From the NCBI GenBank assembly GCA_035574275.1, contig DATLYY010000009.1, forward strand, positions 1 to 56,428: a DNA stretch of 56,428 nt, written 5' to 3'. The notes under the pieces are model-generated. The model was not told where the DNA came from. It worked only from the letters and a program-made list of their open reading frames with translations, and ran no database searches. This DNA is from Verrucomicrobiia bacterium (GTDB lineage: Bacteria > Zixibacteria > MSB-5A5 > DSPP01). Positions 1 through 9,130 of this stretch are shown here, piece after piece; within the stretch, counting starts at the first letter, position 1, and the number at the start of each line of letters is the position of its first letter. The position numbers and the translations under genes were made by a program.

Positions 1-655
1 TGCGCCCCGTGATAAAAAAGCCGGCCCGCCAGGCAGCCCCAACAGGGAGGGCCAAAGCCGGCAGAACACAAGACCCTGATGTACCACCCAAGGACGTCCC
101 TTTGCGGCCGTCCAAAATGCGCCGCCTGTTCCGGGCTTGAAGGCGGCAGTTCAAATAAAAAAGCCCAATGTATAGGACACAGGCCCCGCTTTAATGCGGG
201 GCCGCGGCAACGGTACCTGAAGTTTAGAGCCGTAAACCTGATAGTTGAAGAGGGGGTGGCGCCCCCTCTTCACATGCCGCCAAATCCCGCGAACCCAAAG
301 CCCCAAGACCCAAGGGCAGCCAAAAGGGTCACGAAGCCCCAAACCCGCCAAAAGCGGGTTGAGGGGAAAAAGGAAAGGCCAAGGGGCGGAACGTACGCTC
401 CGCCCCTCCCTTCCCTTAAAAACAAATCTCTTGTCCCCTCTCCTTGTAGGAGAGGGTCAGGGAGAGGTTGCATTTCCGCCTGCAAAATCCCTCCGATTTT
501 GCAGCCCGCCTCAAATCCCCGCTACACCTGCGCCCAAAAATTCAAAATCGCAACAAAAACGCTTCCGTTTTTGCTTTCCAATCGTCAATCCCCCAAACTC
601 AAGCTTCCGCCCCAACCAGCCGATTTAAGAAAGGGGGGGCTGCCCCAATATTGGA
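1..655. other. Non-coding region with palindromes
   Basis: No convincing gene is seen here. The open frames are Pro/Arg/Lys-rich, lack ribosome binding sites and overlap one another on both strands. The stretch holds GC-rich tracts and at least two perfect inverted repeats. One is AGGGGCGGA at 382-390 pairing with TCCGCCCCT at 399-407. The other is a 9-bp hairpin at 436-456, described separately. The region may be the tail of a neighbouring transcription unit or a repeat-rich spacer. Confidence 0.6.
435..468. repeat. REP-like palindromic element
   Basis: CCCTCTCCT (436-444) pairs perfectly with AGGAGAGGG (448-456) across a 3-nt TGT loop. It is followed by TCAGGGAGAGG, which echoes the right arm. 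This hairpin plus purine-rich tail has the look of dispersed intergenic palindromes. A degenerate relative (GCCCTTCCC, loop GTCC, GGGGAGAGGGT) lies at 30028-30051. Copy number in the genome cannot be judged from this window. Confidence 0.5.
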
Positions 656-1681
656 ATGGAAGAACTCGTAAAACAAAGCGCCAATTCGGTGCCGTCGCTG
701 GTCGAAAACCTCGACTGGATAATCGGCATCTTCCTGGCCTTCAGCGTGGCCCTTTTCGGGCTGGTCAAACGGATGTCGGAAAGCGCCCGCACCAACGTGA
801 CCCTTATGGTTCTGGGGCTTTTCGCCGTCGCCGCCCTGCGCGACCGCCAGGCCACGGACTCGCTGCGCAAAGTCGTGGACGAACTGCACGCCAACAACAC
901 CGCCCTTTTAAACACCGAGGGAATCCTCGCCGACCGGGCTAAAACGGGGGTGGAGCGGGTTTTGGCCCAAAACGTGCACTACGACTGGCTCTCCGAAATC
1001 CGCAAAGCGACCAATGTAACCATCGCCAAACTGGACTTGAACTTCACCGACAACCCGGAGTACTACTCCGCGTTCGAGATGATTCTGGCCAAGGGGGGCT
1101 CGGTCACGCTCGTTCTGGCCGACCCGCGCTCCCCGGCGATGTGGCTGCGCTATATGGAGGAATCCAAAGGGGACGTGACCTCCAACGGAAAGGAAGAGGA
1201 GACCGCCTGGATTAGGGGGCTGGAAGACCTGGCCGAACAGTCCTACCGGCTTTTCCAATGGCGGATTCGGCTCCTAAAGCAGGGACAGGACATCAACAAA
1301 CTGTCCATTCGCGTTTTTCCCCATTATCCCACCCATGCGTTCTACAAGTTTGACGGCGCTTTGTACGTGCATCACTATCCCTATCTGCGGCGCGGTTTCC
1401 ACGCTCCCGCCTTCCTTTTTGCCAATCCGGAAACCCAGACCTACAAGTTTTTGAAGGGCTGTCTGGACGAGGTGGTGGCGGCCTCCGTGCCTTTGGAAAA
1501 CGCCTATTCCGACATCTGGAAGCAGTACAAAGCGGGCCAGCTTTCCGACCAGGCGGTATCCGGCGCCCGCCTCGTCATCAACAAACCGGAAGGAGTTTCC
1601 AAGCCGGCCTCCGAACAGCCGCTCACCGAAAAAGCTCCAGACATCCCCGCGAAGAAAAGCGATAAAGTTTCCACGCCGTAA
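656..1681 (+). CDS. Membrane-anchored PLD-like (DUF5919-type) protein
   Basis: This 341-residue protein has two hydrophobic segments near the N terminus (about residues 22-40 and 47-60), followed by a soluble domain of about 210 residues. The soluble part alternates strands and helices and contains an HAFYKFDGALYVHHYP segment (about residues 227-242), then a conserved-looking APAFLF strand. That resembles the degenerate phospholipase D fold seen in DUF5919-like domains, but a canonical HxKxxxxD motif is absent, so catalysis is doubtful. The C-terminal 30 residues are Pro/Lys/Ser-rich and probably disordered. No strong Shine-Dalgarno precedes the ATG. Its neighbours (serC convergent, non-coding DNA upstream) give no functional hint. 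The fold assignment is inference. Confidence 0.6.
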   Translation: MEELVKQSANSVPSLVENLDWIIGIFLAFSVALFGLVKRMSESARTNVTLMVLGLFAVAALRDRQATDSLRKVVDELHANNTALLNTEGILADRAKTGVERVLAQNVHYDWLSEIRKATNVTIAKLDLNFTDNPEYYSAFEMILAKGGSVTLVLADPRSPAMWLRYMEESKGDVTSNGKEEETAWIRGLEDLAEQSYRLFQWRIRLLKQGQDINKLSIRVFPHYPTHAFYKFDGALYVHHYPYLRRGFHAPAFLFANPETQTYKFLKGCLDEVVAASVPLENAYSDIWKQYKAGQLSDQAVSGARLVINKPEGVSKPASEQPLTEKAPDIPAKKSDKVSTP

Positions 1682-1691
1682 CCGAACAAAA

Positions 1692-2792
1692 TTACAATTT
1701 CAAAGTTGAGTCGATGGCCCCGGTAAGCCGCAAGAGGTCTTCCTTCGAATGCTGCGGAAAATTGGCGATGCGGATTTGGGAATCCTTGAAAGGCCCGTAG
1801 CCGGAGCCGACGGCCATATTGTGGGCCTTCAACCCCTCCTGCACCGATTTCGAATTTTTTCCCTCCGGTAAAACAACGGGAACGACGGTAAAGGATCGGT
1901 CGGCGGGGTCTTTCACAAATGGCTGGAGCGCCGCATGGTAATCCAGCCATTTATAAAGCAGTTTTGATTTTTCAAGCGATTCTTTTTCAATTGCTTCAAT
2001 TCCGACTTGAAGAAGCCGCTCGAACCGTTTGCCCAGCAAATAGATGGCCAGCATATTTGGCGTGGCCGGGGTTTGGTTTTTCTGGCCGAATTCCTCCAGC
2101 GATAATAGGGAATGATGCGCGCCGATGTCGGCCCCTTGCGCCGCCAAAACTTTCGCTTTTGACAGCGCCTTCTTTGAAACGACAAGGACTGCAAGGCCGG
2201 ACGGCAGGCCGCAGGCCTTTTGCACCGAGAAAAACCAGAAGTCGGCGGTTTCAAAAGGAACCTGCTCGGCGGCGGCGGAGGAGACGATATCGACGGCAAT
2301 CAGTTTGTCCGGAAAGTTTTTGCGGAGGTTCGCCAAAAACTGATACGGCAGCCGCACGCCGGTGGAGGTCTCGTTCTGGGTTAGGCAAAGCAAATCGCAT
2401 TCATCGGGGATTTTTGGTTCGGCGGCCGGGAAGTTTTTCCCCTCCTCGGCGGCGAGATGCGCGGGATTTTTCTTTGTCTGCTGGGCGGAACTGAAAAAAC
2501 GCCGGGCGAATGCGCCGTTTATGAAATGGAAGCTTTTATTGCCGCACAAATTCCGCAGGGCGATTTCCATTGCCTCGACGGCAGAGGAGACGAAGAAGAT
2601 GCGGTAATCGGCGGGGATGGAAAAATAAATCCGAATATTTTCCTTCGCCTTGCGGACGATTTCACCAAACCGCTCCGAGCGGTGGGACAAGGAGAGAATG
2701 TTGTCCTCCAGCGCCTGCCGGATATCCGCCTCGATTTCCGGATACAACCGGGAAGGGCCGGGATTGAAGGAGATGAAGCCGGTGTCGCTCAC
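1692..2792 (-). CDS. serC: Phosphoserine aminotransferase (class V)
   Basis: The protein has 366 residues and belongs to the class-V PLP aminotransferases. It opens with FNPGPSRLYPEI, the substrate-loop motif of SerC-like enzymes, and has the PLP-lysine context FFSVQKACGLPSG at about residue 190. The length matches the family. It would convert 3-phosphohydroxypyruvate to phosphoserine in the cytoplasm. It starts with GTG directly after the TAA stop of serA with no gap, so translation is probably coupled. The two genes supply consecutive steps of serine synthesis, which supports SerC over other class-V enzymes. Confidence 0.88.
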   Translation of the reverse strand: MSDTGFISFNPGPSRLYPEIEADIRQALEDNILSLSHRSERFGEIVRKAKENIRIYFSIPADYRIFFVSSAVEAMEIALRNLCGNKSFHFINGAFARRFFSSAQQTKKNPAHLAAEEGKNFPAAEPKIPDECDLLCLTQNETSTGVRLPYQFLANLRKNFPDKLIAVDIVSSAAAEQVPFETADFWFFSVQKACGLPSGLAVLVVSKKALSKAKVLAAQGADIGAHHSLLSLEEFGQKNQTPATPNMLAIYLLGKRFERLLQVGIEAIEKESLEKSKLLYKWLDYHAALQPFVKDPADRSFTVVPVVLPEGKNSKSVQEGLKAHNMAVGSGYGPFKDSQIRIANFPQHSKEDLLRLTGAIDSTLKL

Positions 2793-3992
2793 TTAGAACA
2801 AGACCCGTACTTTCAGGGTGGCGCGGATTTTGTTCAACTCCGAGAGAACCTCCGGCGTCACCTTGCGATTAACATCTGTAACCAGGTAGCCCAGCTCGTG
2901 GGTGGTGCGCAGGTATTCCCCCTCGATATTGTACTTGTGCCGTGCCAGGATTTCGGCGACCTGCTTGATGATCCCCGGCACGTTTTTGTGGATGTGGATG
3001 ATGCGGTGGTTTTCGTTCAGCACCGGAAGCTCCACTTCCGGAAAATTGACGCTGCCGGTGGTCGTCCCGAATTCGAGAAACCGAATCAGCCGGTTGGAGG
3101 TTTTAAGGGCGATATCCGCCTGGGCCTCCTGCGTGCTGCCGGCGATGTGGGGGGTTAAAATCACGTTCGGCAGCCCCTGCAGGGAGCAGGAAAAACGCTC
3201 TCCCGGGCCGGAGGGTTCGTTGGGATAAACATCGATCGCCGCCCCCTTCAAATGCCCTTCCTTCAAAGCCCGGCCCAGCTCCTCCAAAACCACCACGCGG
3301 CCGCGGCTGGTGTTTATCAAATAGCTCCCTTTTTTCATCATCCCAAGCTGCCGGGCGCCGATCATGTTCCGGGTGGACTGATCCTCCGGCACGTGCAGGG
3401 TGACGACGTCGGATTGGCGCAAAAGCTCCTCCAGCGAATGCACCGGCCGGGCGTTCCCGAGCGCCAATTTCTCGACGATATCGTAAAAAAGGACGTTCAT
3501 ACCAAGCGACTCGGCAATCACGGAAACCTGCGAGCCGATGTGTCCGTAACCGATGATGCCGAGCGTTTTCCCGCGCACCTCAAAGCAGCCGTCATCCCCC
3601 TTGGTCCAGCTTCCTCCGTGGGCCGCGCTGTTGCGCTCAAAAATCCGGCGCAAAAGCATGATAATTTCCCCAATCACCAGCTCCGTCACCGAGCGGGTGT
3701 TGGAATAGGGGGCGTTGAAGACGGCAATCCCCAGTTCCGTGCATTTTTTCAAATCGACCTGATTGGTGCCGATGCAGAAGCAACCGACCGCGAGAAGGTT
3801 GGGGGCTTTTTGCAGGAGCTTGGGGGTCAGCTTTGTTTTGGAACGGATGCCGAGAATCTGGACGCCGCCCAAAGATTGGCCCAGCTCCGACTCGGGGAGT
3901 GAGGCCGGGTTTTCCGCCACGGCAAAATTTTTGGCCTTAAACTGCTCGGCGGCGTTGGGGTGGATTTTTTCCAAAAGGAGGACGTTGGCCAT
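2793..3992 (-). CDS. serA: D-3-phosphoglycerate dehydrogenase
   Basis: SerA of the roughly 400-residue type (399 here): a 2-hydroxyacid dehydrogenase with a C-terminal ACT domain, catalysing the first step of serine synthesis. Hallmarks are GCFCIGTNQVDL, FNAPYSNTRSVTELVIGE, the NAD-binding GIIGYGHIGSQ, LHVPEDQSTRNMIG, the catalytic-His strand LTPHIAGSTQEAQ, and a terminal ACT segment starting near IIHIHKNVPGIIKQVAE. The last ends in VRVLF, close to the well-studied proteobacterial enzyme. I chose the ATG at 3992 (MANVLLLEKIHP) because homology starts there and AAAAGGA precedes it; an in-frame ATG at 4010 is possible. It is transcribed with serC and divergently from the 925-residue protein. 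Confidence 0.93.
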   Translation of the reverse strand: MANVLLLEKIHPNAAEQFKAKNFAVAENPASLPESELGQSLGGVQILGIRSKTKLTPKLLQKAPNLLAVGCFCIGTNQVDLKKCTELGIAVFNAPYSNTRSVTELVIGEIIMLLRRIFERNSAAHGGSWTKGDDGCFEVRGKTLGIIGYGHIGSQVSVIAESLGMNVLFYDIVEKLALGNARPVHSLEELLRQSDVVTLHVPEDQSTRNMIGARQLGMMKKGSYLINTSRGRVVVLEELGRALKEGHLKGAAIDVYPNEPSGPGERFSCSLQGLPNVILTPHIAGSTQEAQADIALKTSNRLIRFLEFGTTTGSVNFPEVELPVLNENHRIIHIHKNVPGIIKQVAEILARHKYNIEGEYLRTTHELGYLVTDVNRKVTPEVLSELNKIRATLKVRVLF

Positions 3993-4142
3993 ATTCCTTT
4001 TATTCGGCATTTGGGCAAACTTATAAATTATGCGCCAATAGTCAATTTTGAGGCGGGCGGGACGGCTACCATTTTGAGAGTTTTTGCGTATTTTATTTCG
4101 GGTGGAGACCAAAAGGGTGACTGCCGAAACCAAGAATACAGG

Positions 4143-6920
4143 ATGAAACGCTTAATCGGAACCCTCGCCCTTTTATCCCTCTTTTCCAGCGCCTCCGCGC
4201 AGTTTTACTTCGGCCAGAACAAGGTGCAGTACACCCGCTTTGACTGGCAGGTTTTGACCACCGAGCATTTCAAAATCTATTTCTACGAGGAAGAGGAGGA
4301 GGTTGCCGAAATCGGGGCGCAACTGGCGGAGGAGGCGTACCGGGAGTTTTCGGCCCTGTTCAATTTGACCATTGGCCGCCCTATTCCGCTGATTCTGTAC
4401 AGCTCCCCGAACTACTTCGAGCAGACCAACGTAATACCGGATTTAATTGACGAGGGGACGGGGGGATTCACCGAGTTTTTCAAGGGACGGGTGGTGATGC
4501 CGTACACGGGATCGTTTGCCGAGTTCAAAAAAGTGCTGCGGCATGAGCTCATCCACGTTTTCACCCTCGAAAAAATCAGCGCCGTTTTGAAAGGGCACAA
4601 AAAGACGCGTGCCCCCTACACGCCGCTTTGGTTCACGGAGGGGATTGCCGAGGCCTGGAGCCGGCCGGAGGATGACCAGGCGCGGATGGTGATGACCGAC
4701 CTGGTAGTGAACAACATTCTGGTCTCCGTTCCGAATTTATATCAAATCTCCGGCAGCTTTATGATGTACAAAGAGGGGGAATCGTTCGTCCGTTTTTTAT
4801 CCGAGACGTATGGATCCGACCGGCTATTGCAGTTGTTCGAAAACTGGTGGCGGGGGGAGACGTTTGAGGAGCTGGTTTATCTGACCTATCAGAAGGATTT
4901 GAAAAAATTGGGGGAGGAGTGGGAATTCTCACTCAAGCAGCGTTTTTATCCCCAAGTCGCCCAAAGAGAGTTTCCGGATCGCCACACCAAAAAGCTCTCC
5001 TCCGGCGGACTTTCGGTGGAACCGGCGCCGGTTACCCTGCACACCGGCAAAGATGCCGGGGACTGGGTGGTGTACAAGGCGAACCGGCTGGGGTATTCCG
5101 GTTTGTATATGGCGCCGATAAACGGCAATCAAAGGAAACCGGAAACGCTGGTCAAAGGGGAGCGCTCCCGGGCTTTTGAATCGCTCCACCTTTTCCGCTC
5201 CGGCATTGCCGCCAATTCAAGGGGGGAGGTGGCGTTCGTTTCCAAAAACAATGAAAAAGACCGGCTGTACGTCTACAGCATTTACCGCCGGGAGGTTATA
5301 GAGGAATACGATTTCCCCAGTTTGATTGAAATATCGTCCCCCGCCTGGTCGCCGGATGAAACAAAACTTTGCTTCGAAGGGATGGAGAAGTCCGGGTACT
5401 CCGATTTGTATACCGTCGAGCGCCAAAGCAAAAAACTGGCGCGGCTGACATCGGACATTTACGAAGACCGGGACCCGGTTTTTTCCGCGGATGGTAATTC
5501 AATCCTTTTCGCCTCCGACCGGGGGGCGTTCGGCTCCGAGGGATTTACCAACCTCTACCGGCTTTCCTTATCAGACGGGCGGATAACGGCTCTCACGTCC
5601 GGCCGGCAGGATGATTTGTATCCCTCGCTGTCGCCGGACGGGAAATGGATTATCTACGCCTCCAACCGGGGGGAGGGGACGGATATTTACCTTCTGGACG
5701 AGGAACTGCGCCCCCGGCGGGTCACCCGCTTTTTGACCGGCGTCACGCACCCGCGCTTCACTTCCGACGGCAAGAAAATCATCTTTTCCGGCTTCAAGAA
5801 TTTCGGCTTCCAGATTTACGCTTTCGATTTTTCCGGCATCGATTCCTTTCCGCCGGAGTCGGTTTCGACAAGCGCACCCTTGGCCTGGAGTCCGGAAAAA
5901 CTGCCGGGGGAAAAAAACAAGGGAAAAATCGAATACAAAAACGATTTTTCGTTCGATCTGGCCCAGTCCGCGATTGCCTACGACGCCTTGTACGGCCCGG
6001 TCGGCGGGCTGCAGACGGCCTTGACCGATGTATTGGGGAACAAGCAATATTACTTCTTTCTTTCCAATACGGCGCGCGACCGGAGCTCCATCCTTTCCAG
6101 CTTCAACGTCGGCGTCACCTACGTCAACAAGACCCGCCGCATCAACTACGGGGCGGGGGTGTACCATTTTTATGACGAATACCTTGATGAGTACGAAGGG
6201 GATTTTTCCGAGCGGCTGGCGGGGGGGCTGGCGTTCGCCAGCTATCCTTTGTCCAAGTTCCAGCGGGTGGAGGCGTTTGGCTTTTTGCGCTACTCCAAAA
6301 GGCATTTCTTTTTCACCGAGCGGAGGCGGGACGCCCTGCTTTTGACCGGGTCCCTTTCTTGGGTAAAGGATAATTCCATCTGGGAGCTTTCCGGCCCCAT
6401 TGACGGCAGCCGCTACAACTTCACCGTCGGGCTGACCTCGGATATCCGCAGTTCCAAGCTTTTCAGCCGTTCCTATTCGGGCGATTTGCGCAAATATTTC
6501 CGGCTGGGGCGGGCTTCCGCCCTCGCCGTGCGGCTGGCTGGATTTTCCTCCTCCGGTGAAGAGCCCCTGCGCATCTATCTGGGCGGGAGCTGGTCTTTGC
6601 GCGGCTATTCCCGCCGGGCGTTTTACGGGCGGCATATGGTTCTCGTGTCCAACGAGCTGCGCTTTCCCTTAATCAACCGGCTGGTGGTTGGATTTCCCTT
6701 TGGCAACATCGGAATGGAGGGGATTCGCGGGGCTTTGTTCTTTGACGCCGGGAACGCCTGGAACGAGGAGTTCGGCCGGATGAAGGGGGCCTTGGGCGTC
6801 GGGGCGCGGGTGAACTTTGGCTATCTCACCGTTCTGCGCTTCGACTGGGCCCGCCGCACCGATTTCCGCTCCCTCGAATCGAAAACCCGCTTCGATTTCT
6901 TCTTTGGGTGGAATTTTTGA
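4143..6920 (+). CDS. Peptidase-MA / PD40 propeller / outer-membrane barrel protein
   Basis: A 925-residue secreted protein with three parts. After a clear signal peptide (about residues 1-20, ending SASA) comes a gluzincin-like domain carrying RHELIHVFTLE (HExxH) and, about 40 residues later, WFTEGIAEAWS, matching the peptidase-MA layout. The middle (about 280-600) holds TolB/PD40-type repeats such as SPAWSPDETKLCFEG and YPSLSPDGKWIIYASNRG. The C-terminal third is rich in aromatic beta strands, contains GGSWSLRGYSRR and ends in Phe, like a surface-antigen/BamA-type barrel. It probably sits in the outer membrane with the propeller and peptidase in the periplasm. The start is set by the signal peptide. 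The substrate is unknown. Confidence 0.8.
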   Translation: MKRLIGTLALLSLFSSASAQFYFGQNKVQYTRFDWQVLTTEHFKIYFYEEEEEVAEIGAQLAEEAYREFSALFNLTIGRPIPLILYSSPNYFEQTNVIPDLIDEGTGGFTEFFKGRVVMPYTGSFAEFKKVLRHELIHVFTLEKISAVLKGHKKTRAPYTPLWFTEGIAEAWSRPEDDQARMVMTDLVVNNILVSVPNLYQISGSFMMYKEGESFVRFLSETYGSDRLLQLFENWWRGETFEELVYLTYQKDLKKLGEEWEFSLKQRFYPQVAQREFPDRHTKKLSSGGLSVEPAPVTLHTGKDAGDWVVYKANRLGYSGLYMAPINGNQRKPETLVKGERSRAFESLHLFRSGIAANSRGEVAFVSKNNEKDRLYVYSIYRREVIEEYDFPSLIEISSPAWSPDETKLCFEGMEKSGYSDLYTVERQSKKLARLTSDIYEDRDPVFSADGNSILFASDRGAFGSEGFTNLYRLSLSDGRITALTSGRQDDLYPSLSPDGKWIIYASNRGEGTDIYLLDEELRPRRVTRFLTGVTHPRFTSDGKKIIFSGFKNFGFQIYAFDFSGIDSFPPESVSTSAPLAWSPEKLPGEKNKGKIEYKNDFSFDLAQSAIAYDALYGPVGGLQTALTDVLGNKQYYFFLSNTARDRSSILSSFNVGVTYVNKTRRINYGAGVYHFYDEYLDEYEGDFSERLAGGLAFASYPLSKFQRVEAFGFLRYSKRHFFFTERRRDALLLTGSLSWVKDNSIWELSGPIDGSRYNFTVGLTSDIRSSKLFSRSYSGDLRKYFRLGRASALAVRLAGFSSSGEEPLRIYLGGSWSLRGYSRRAFYGRHMVLVSNELRFPLINRLVVGFPFGNIGMEGIRGALFFDAGNAWNEEFGRMKGALGVGARVNFGYLTVLRFDWARRTDFRSLESKTRFDFFFGWNF

Positions 6921-6966
6921 ACAAGGGTTGACCCTGCCTGCATAATCCCTTTTAAGTCGTTATATT

Positions 6967-6991
6967 CGCTCTCCGAGATGAAAGGAGAGCG
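6967..6991 (+). promoter_or_regulatory. Hairpin that covers the oligopeptidase RBS
   Basis: CGCTCTCC (6967-6974) pairs perfectly with GGAGAGCG (6984-6991) across a 9-nt loop. The right arm contains the Shine-Dalgarno GGAGAG, just upstream of the ATG at 6995. When folded it would sequester the ribosome binding site. A possible promoter is TTGACC (6928-6933) with TTTAAG 17 nt later. Confidence 0.5.
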
Positions 6992-6994
6992 GCA

Positions 6995-9115
6995 ATGCCA
7001 TCAAAATGTTGTTCCAAAATTTTGGCGCTTTGCATTATGAGTCTTGCTTTGAACGAAACGGTGAACGCCGAAACGATTAGACCGCCGATGGCGAAGATCA
7101 TCCCGAAAACGGACACGGTGAACGGCTACGTCCGGACGGATAACTACTTCTGGCTGCGGAACCGGGAAAACCCGGAGGTTATTTCTTATCTGGAAGCCGA
7201 GAACAAATACACGGAAACGGTGATGAAGCATACCGAACCGTTTCAGGAAAAGCTGTACAAGGAGATGCTTGGCCGCATCAAGGAGACCGATTTGTCCGTG
7301 CCGGAAAAAATCGACGACTACTACTATTACAGCCGGACGGAGGAGGGGAAGCAGTACCCGATTTACTGCCGAAAGAAGGGGAGCTTGGAGGCCGCTGAAG
7401 AGGTGATTCTGGACGTCAACGAGCTGGCGGCCGGTTTTTCCTACATGAAAATCGGTGCCCATGTTGAAAGCCCCAACCACCGCTATCTCGCCTTTTCCAC
7501 CGACACGGCGGGTTCGGAGAAGTTCACCCTGCAGGTCAAGGATTTAACCACCGGCCAGCTACTGCCGGACCAGATTTCGGAAATCTATTATTCGGTGGAA
7601 TGGGGGAACGACAACAAGACGCTTTTCTACACCACCTTGGACGCGGCGATGCGCCCCTACAAACTTTTCCGGCATATTTTGGGGGATGATCCGAAAAATG
7701 ACGTTCTGGTTTACCACGAAAAGGATGACGCCTTTTTCCTCGAACTGGAAAAGACCCGAAGCCGAAAGTTTGTAATAATGAACCTGTCAAGCAACACCAC
7801 CTCCGAGGTTTGGTATCTGGATGCCGACAGTCCAGCCGGGGAGTTCAAGGTCATCCACCCCCGCCAGCACGAAATGGAGTATATGGTCGAGCATCACGGG
7901 GAGAAGTTTTACATTGTTACCAACGATAATGCTAAGAATTTTAAGTTAGTGGAAGTACCGGTAGCTGACCCGTCGAAGGCCAACTGGAAGGATGTTTTGC
8001 CCCATCGAACGGACGTGAAAGTGGATGACGTGGACGCCTTCAAAAATCACCTCGTGGTGACCGAGCGCAAGGGAGGATACAAGCAACTGCGGATAATGAA
8101 ATTTGGTGCCAATGAATTTCATTATATCGAATTTCCGGAGCCGGTTTATACCGTCTCGGCTTCGGGAAACCCGGATTTCAACACGAATATCGTGCGCTTT
8201 AATTATGCCTCGCTGATCACCCCCAACTCCGTTTTTGATTACAATATGGACAGCCGCCAGCGCGAATTGAAGAAACAGACCGAGGTTCTGGGGGGATACA
8301 ATCCGGCCTTGTATCAGTCGGAACGGATCGCCGCCAAGGCCGCCGACGGTACGGAAATCCCGATTTCGATCGTTTACAAAAAGGGGCTTAAGAAAAACGG
8401 CCAAAACCCCTGTTACCTGTACGGCTACGGGGCCTACGGCATAAGCATGGACCCGAGCTTCAATTCCAACCGCCTAAGTTTGCTCGACCGGGGATTTGTT
8501 TTCGCCATCGCCCATATTCGGGGTGGAGGGGAGATGGGGCGGCTCTGGTACGAGGACGGGAAACTCCTCAAGAAGAAAAATACCTTCACCGACTTTGTCG
8601 CCTGCGCCGAGCATTTGATAAAGGAGCAATACACCTCCAAGGAGCGGCTGGCGGTCATCGGCGGAAGCGCCGGGGGGCTTTTGATGGGGGCGGTTCTGAA
8701 CATGCGCCCGGATTTATTTGCGGCGATGGTTGCCAAGGTGCCGTTCGTGGACGTGATGAACACGATGCTGGATCCCACCATCCCGCTCACGGTCATTGAA
8801 TATGAGGAGTGGGGGAATCCGAACAAGAAGGAGTTTTATGACTATATGCTCTCCTATTCCCCCTACGACAACGTGGCGGCCAAGGAGTACCCGAACCTTT
8901 TAATAATGGCGGGGTTGAACGACCCGCGGGTAGCGTATTGGGAGCCGGCCAAATGGACGGCCAAACTTCGGGCTGCCAAAAAAGGAAATGGCCGGCTGCT
9001 TTTGAAAATGAACATGGGGGCGGGGCACGGGGGGGCTTCCGGGCGGTACGATTACCTGAAGGAGGTTGCCTTGGAGTACGCCTTTGTTCTGGATGTTCTG
9101 GGCATCCACAACTAA
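6995..9115 (+). CDS. Prolyl oligopeptidase family protease (oligopeptidase B type)
   Basis: A 706-residue S9A peptidase. Residues 1-25 look like a signal peptide (ending TVNA), so it is probably periplasmic. An N-terminal seven-bladed propeller covers roughly residues 90-420, then comes the alpha/beta hydrolase domain. The catalytic Ser lies in GGSAGG (about residue 558), the Asp in GLNDPRVAYWEP and the His in GAGHGGASGRYDYL. The stretch EEWGNPNKKEFYDYMLSYSP is typical of oligopeptidase B. It would cleave short peptides, perhaps after basic residues. Downstream lies a PQQ-propeller lipoprotein 15 nt away, likely co-transcribed. The exported form is somewhat unusual, as many OpdB enzymes are cytoplasmic. 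Confidence 0.88.
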   Translation: MPSKCCSKILALCIMSLALNETVNAETIRPPMAKIIPKTDTVNGYVRTDNYFWLRNRENPEVISYLEAENKYTETVMKHTEPFQEKLYKEMLGRIKETDLSVPEKIDDYYYYSRTEEGKQYPIYCRKKGSLEAAEEVILDVNELAAGFSYMKIGAHVESPNHRYLAFSTDTAGSEKFTLQVKDLTTGQLLPDQISEIYYSVEWGNDNKTLFYTTLDAAMRPYKLFRHILGDDPKNDVLVYHEKDDAFFLELEKTRSRKFVIMNLSSNTTSEVWYLDADSPAGEFKVIHPRQHEMEYMVEHHGEKFYIVTNDNAKNFKLVEVPVADPSKANWKDVLPHRTDVKVDDVDAFKNHLVVTERKGGYKQLRIMKFGANEFHYIEFPEPVYTVSASGNPDFNTNIVRFNYASLITPNSVFDYNMDSRQRELKKQTEVLGGYNPALYQSERIAAKAADGTEIPISIVYKKGLKKNGQNPCYLYGYGAYGISMDPSFNSNRLSLLDRGFVFAIAHIRGGGEMGRLWYEDGKLLKKKNTFTDFVACAEHLIKEQYTSKERLAVIGGSAGGLLMGAVLNMRPDLFAAMVAKVPFVDVMNTMLDPTIPLTVIEYEEWGNPNKKEFYDYMLSYSPYDNVAAKEYPNLLIMAGLNDPRVAYWEPAKWTAKLRAAKKGNGRLLLKMNMGAGHGGASGRYDYLKEVALEYAFVLDVLGIHN

Positions 9116-9130
9116 GCATTTGGCCCGTTA

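Noticed and set aside
79-942. Open frames in the first 900 bases on both strands
   Set aside because: Low-complexity Pro/Arg/Lys content, palindromic DNA inside, no RBS, and the later part overlaps the better-supported gene at 656.
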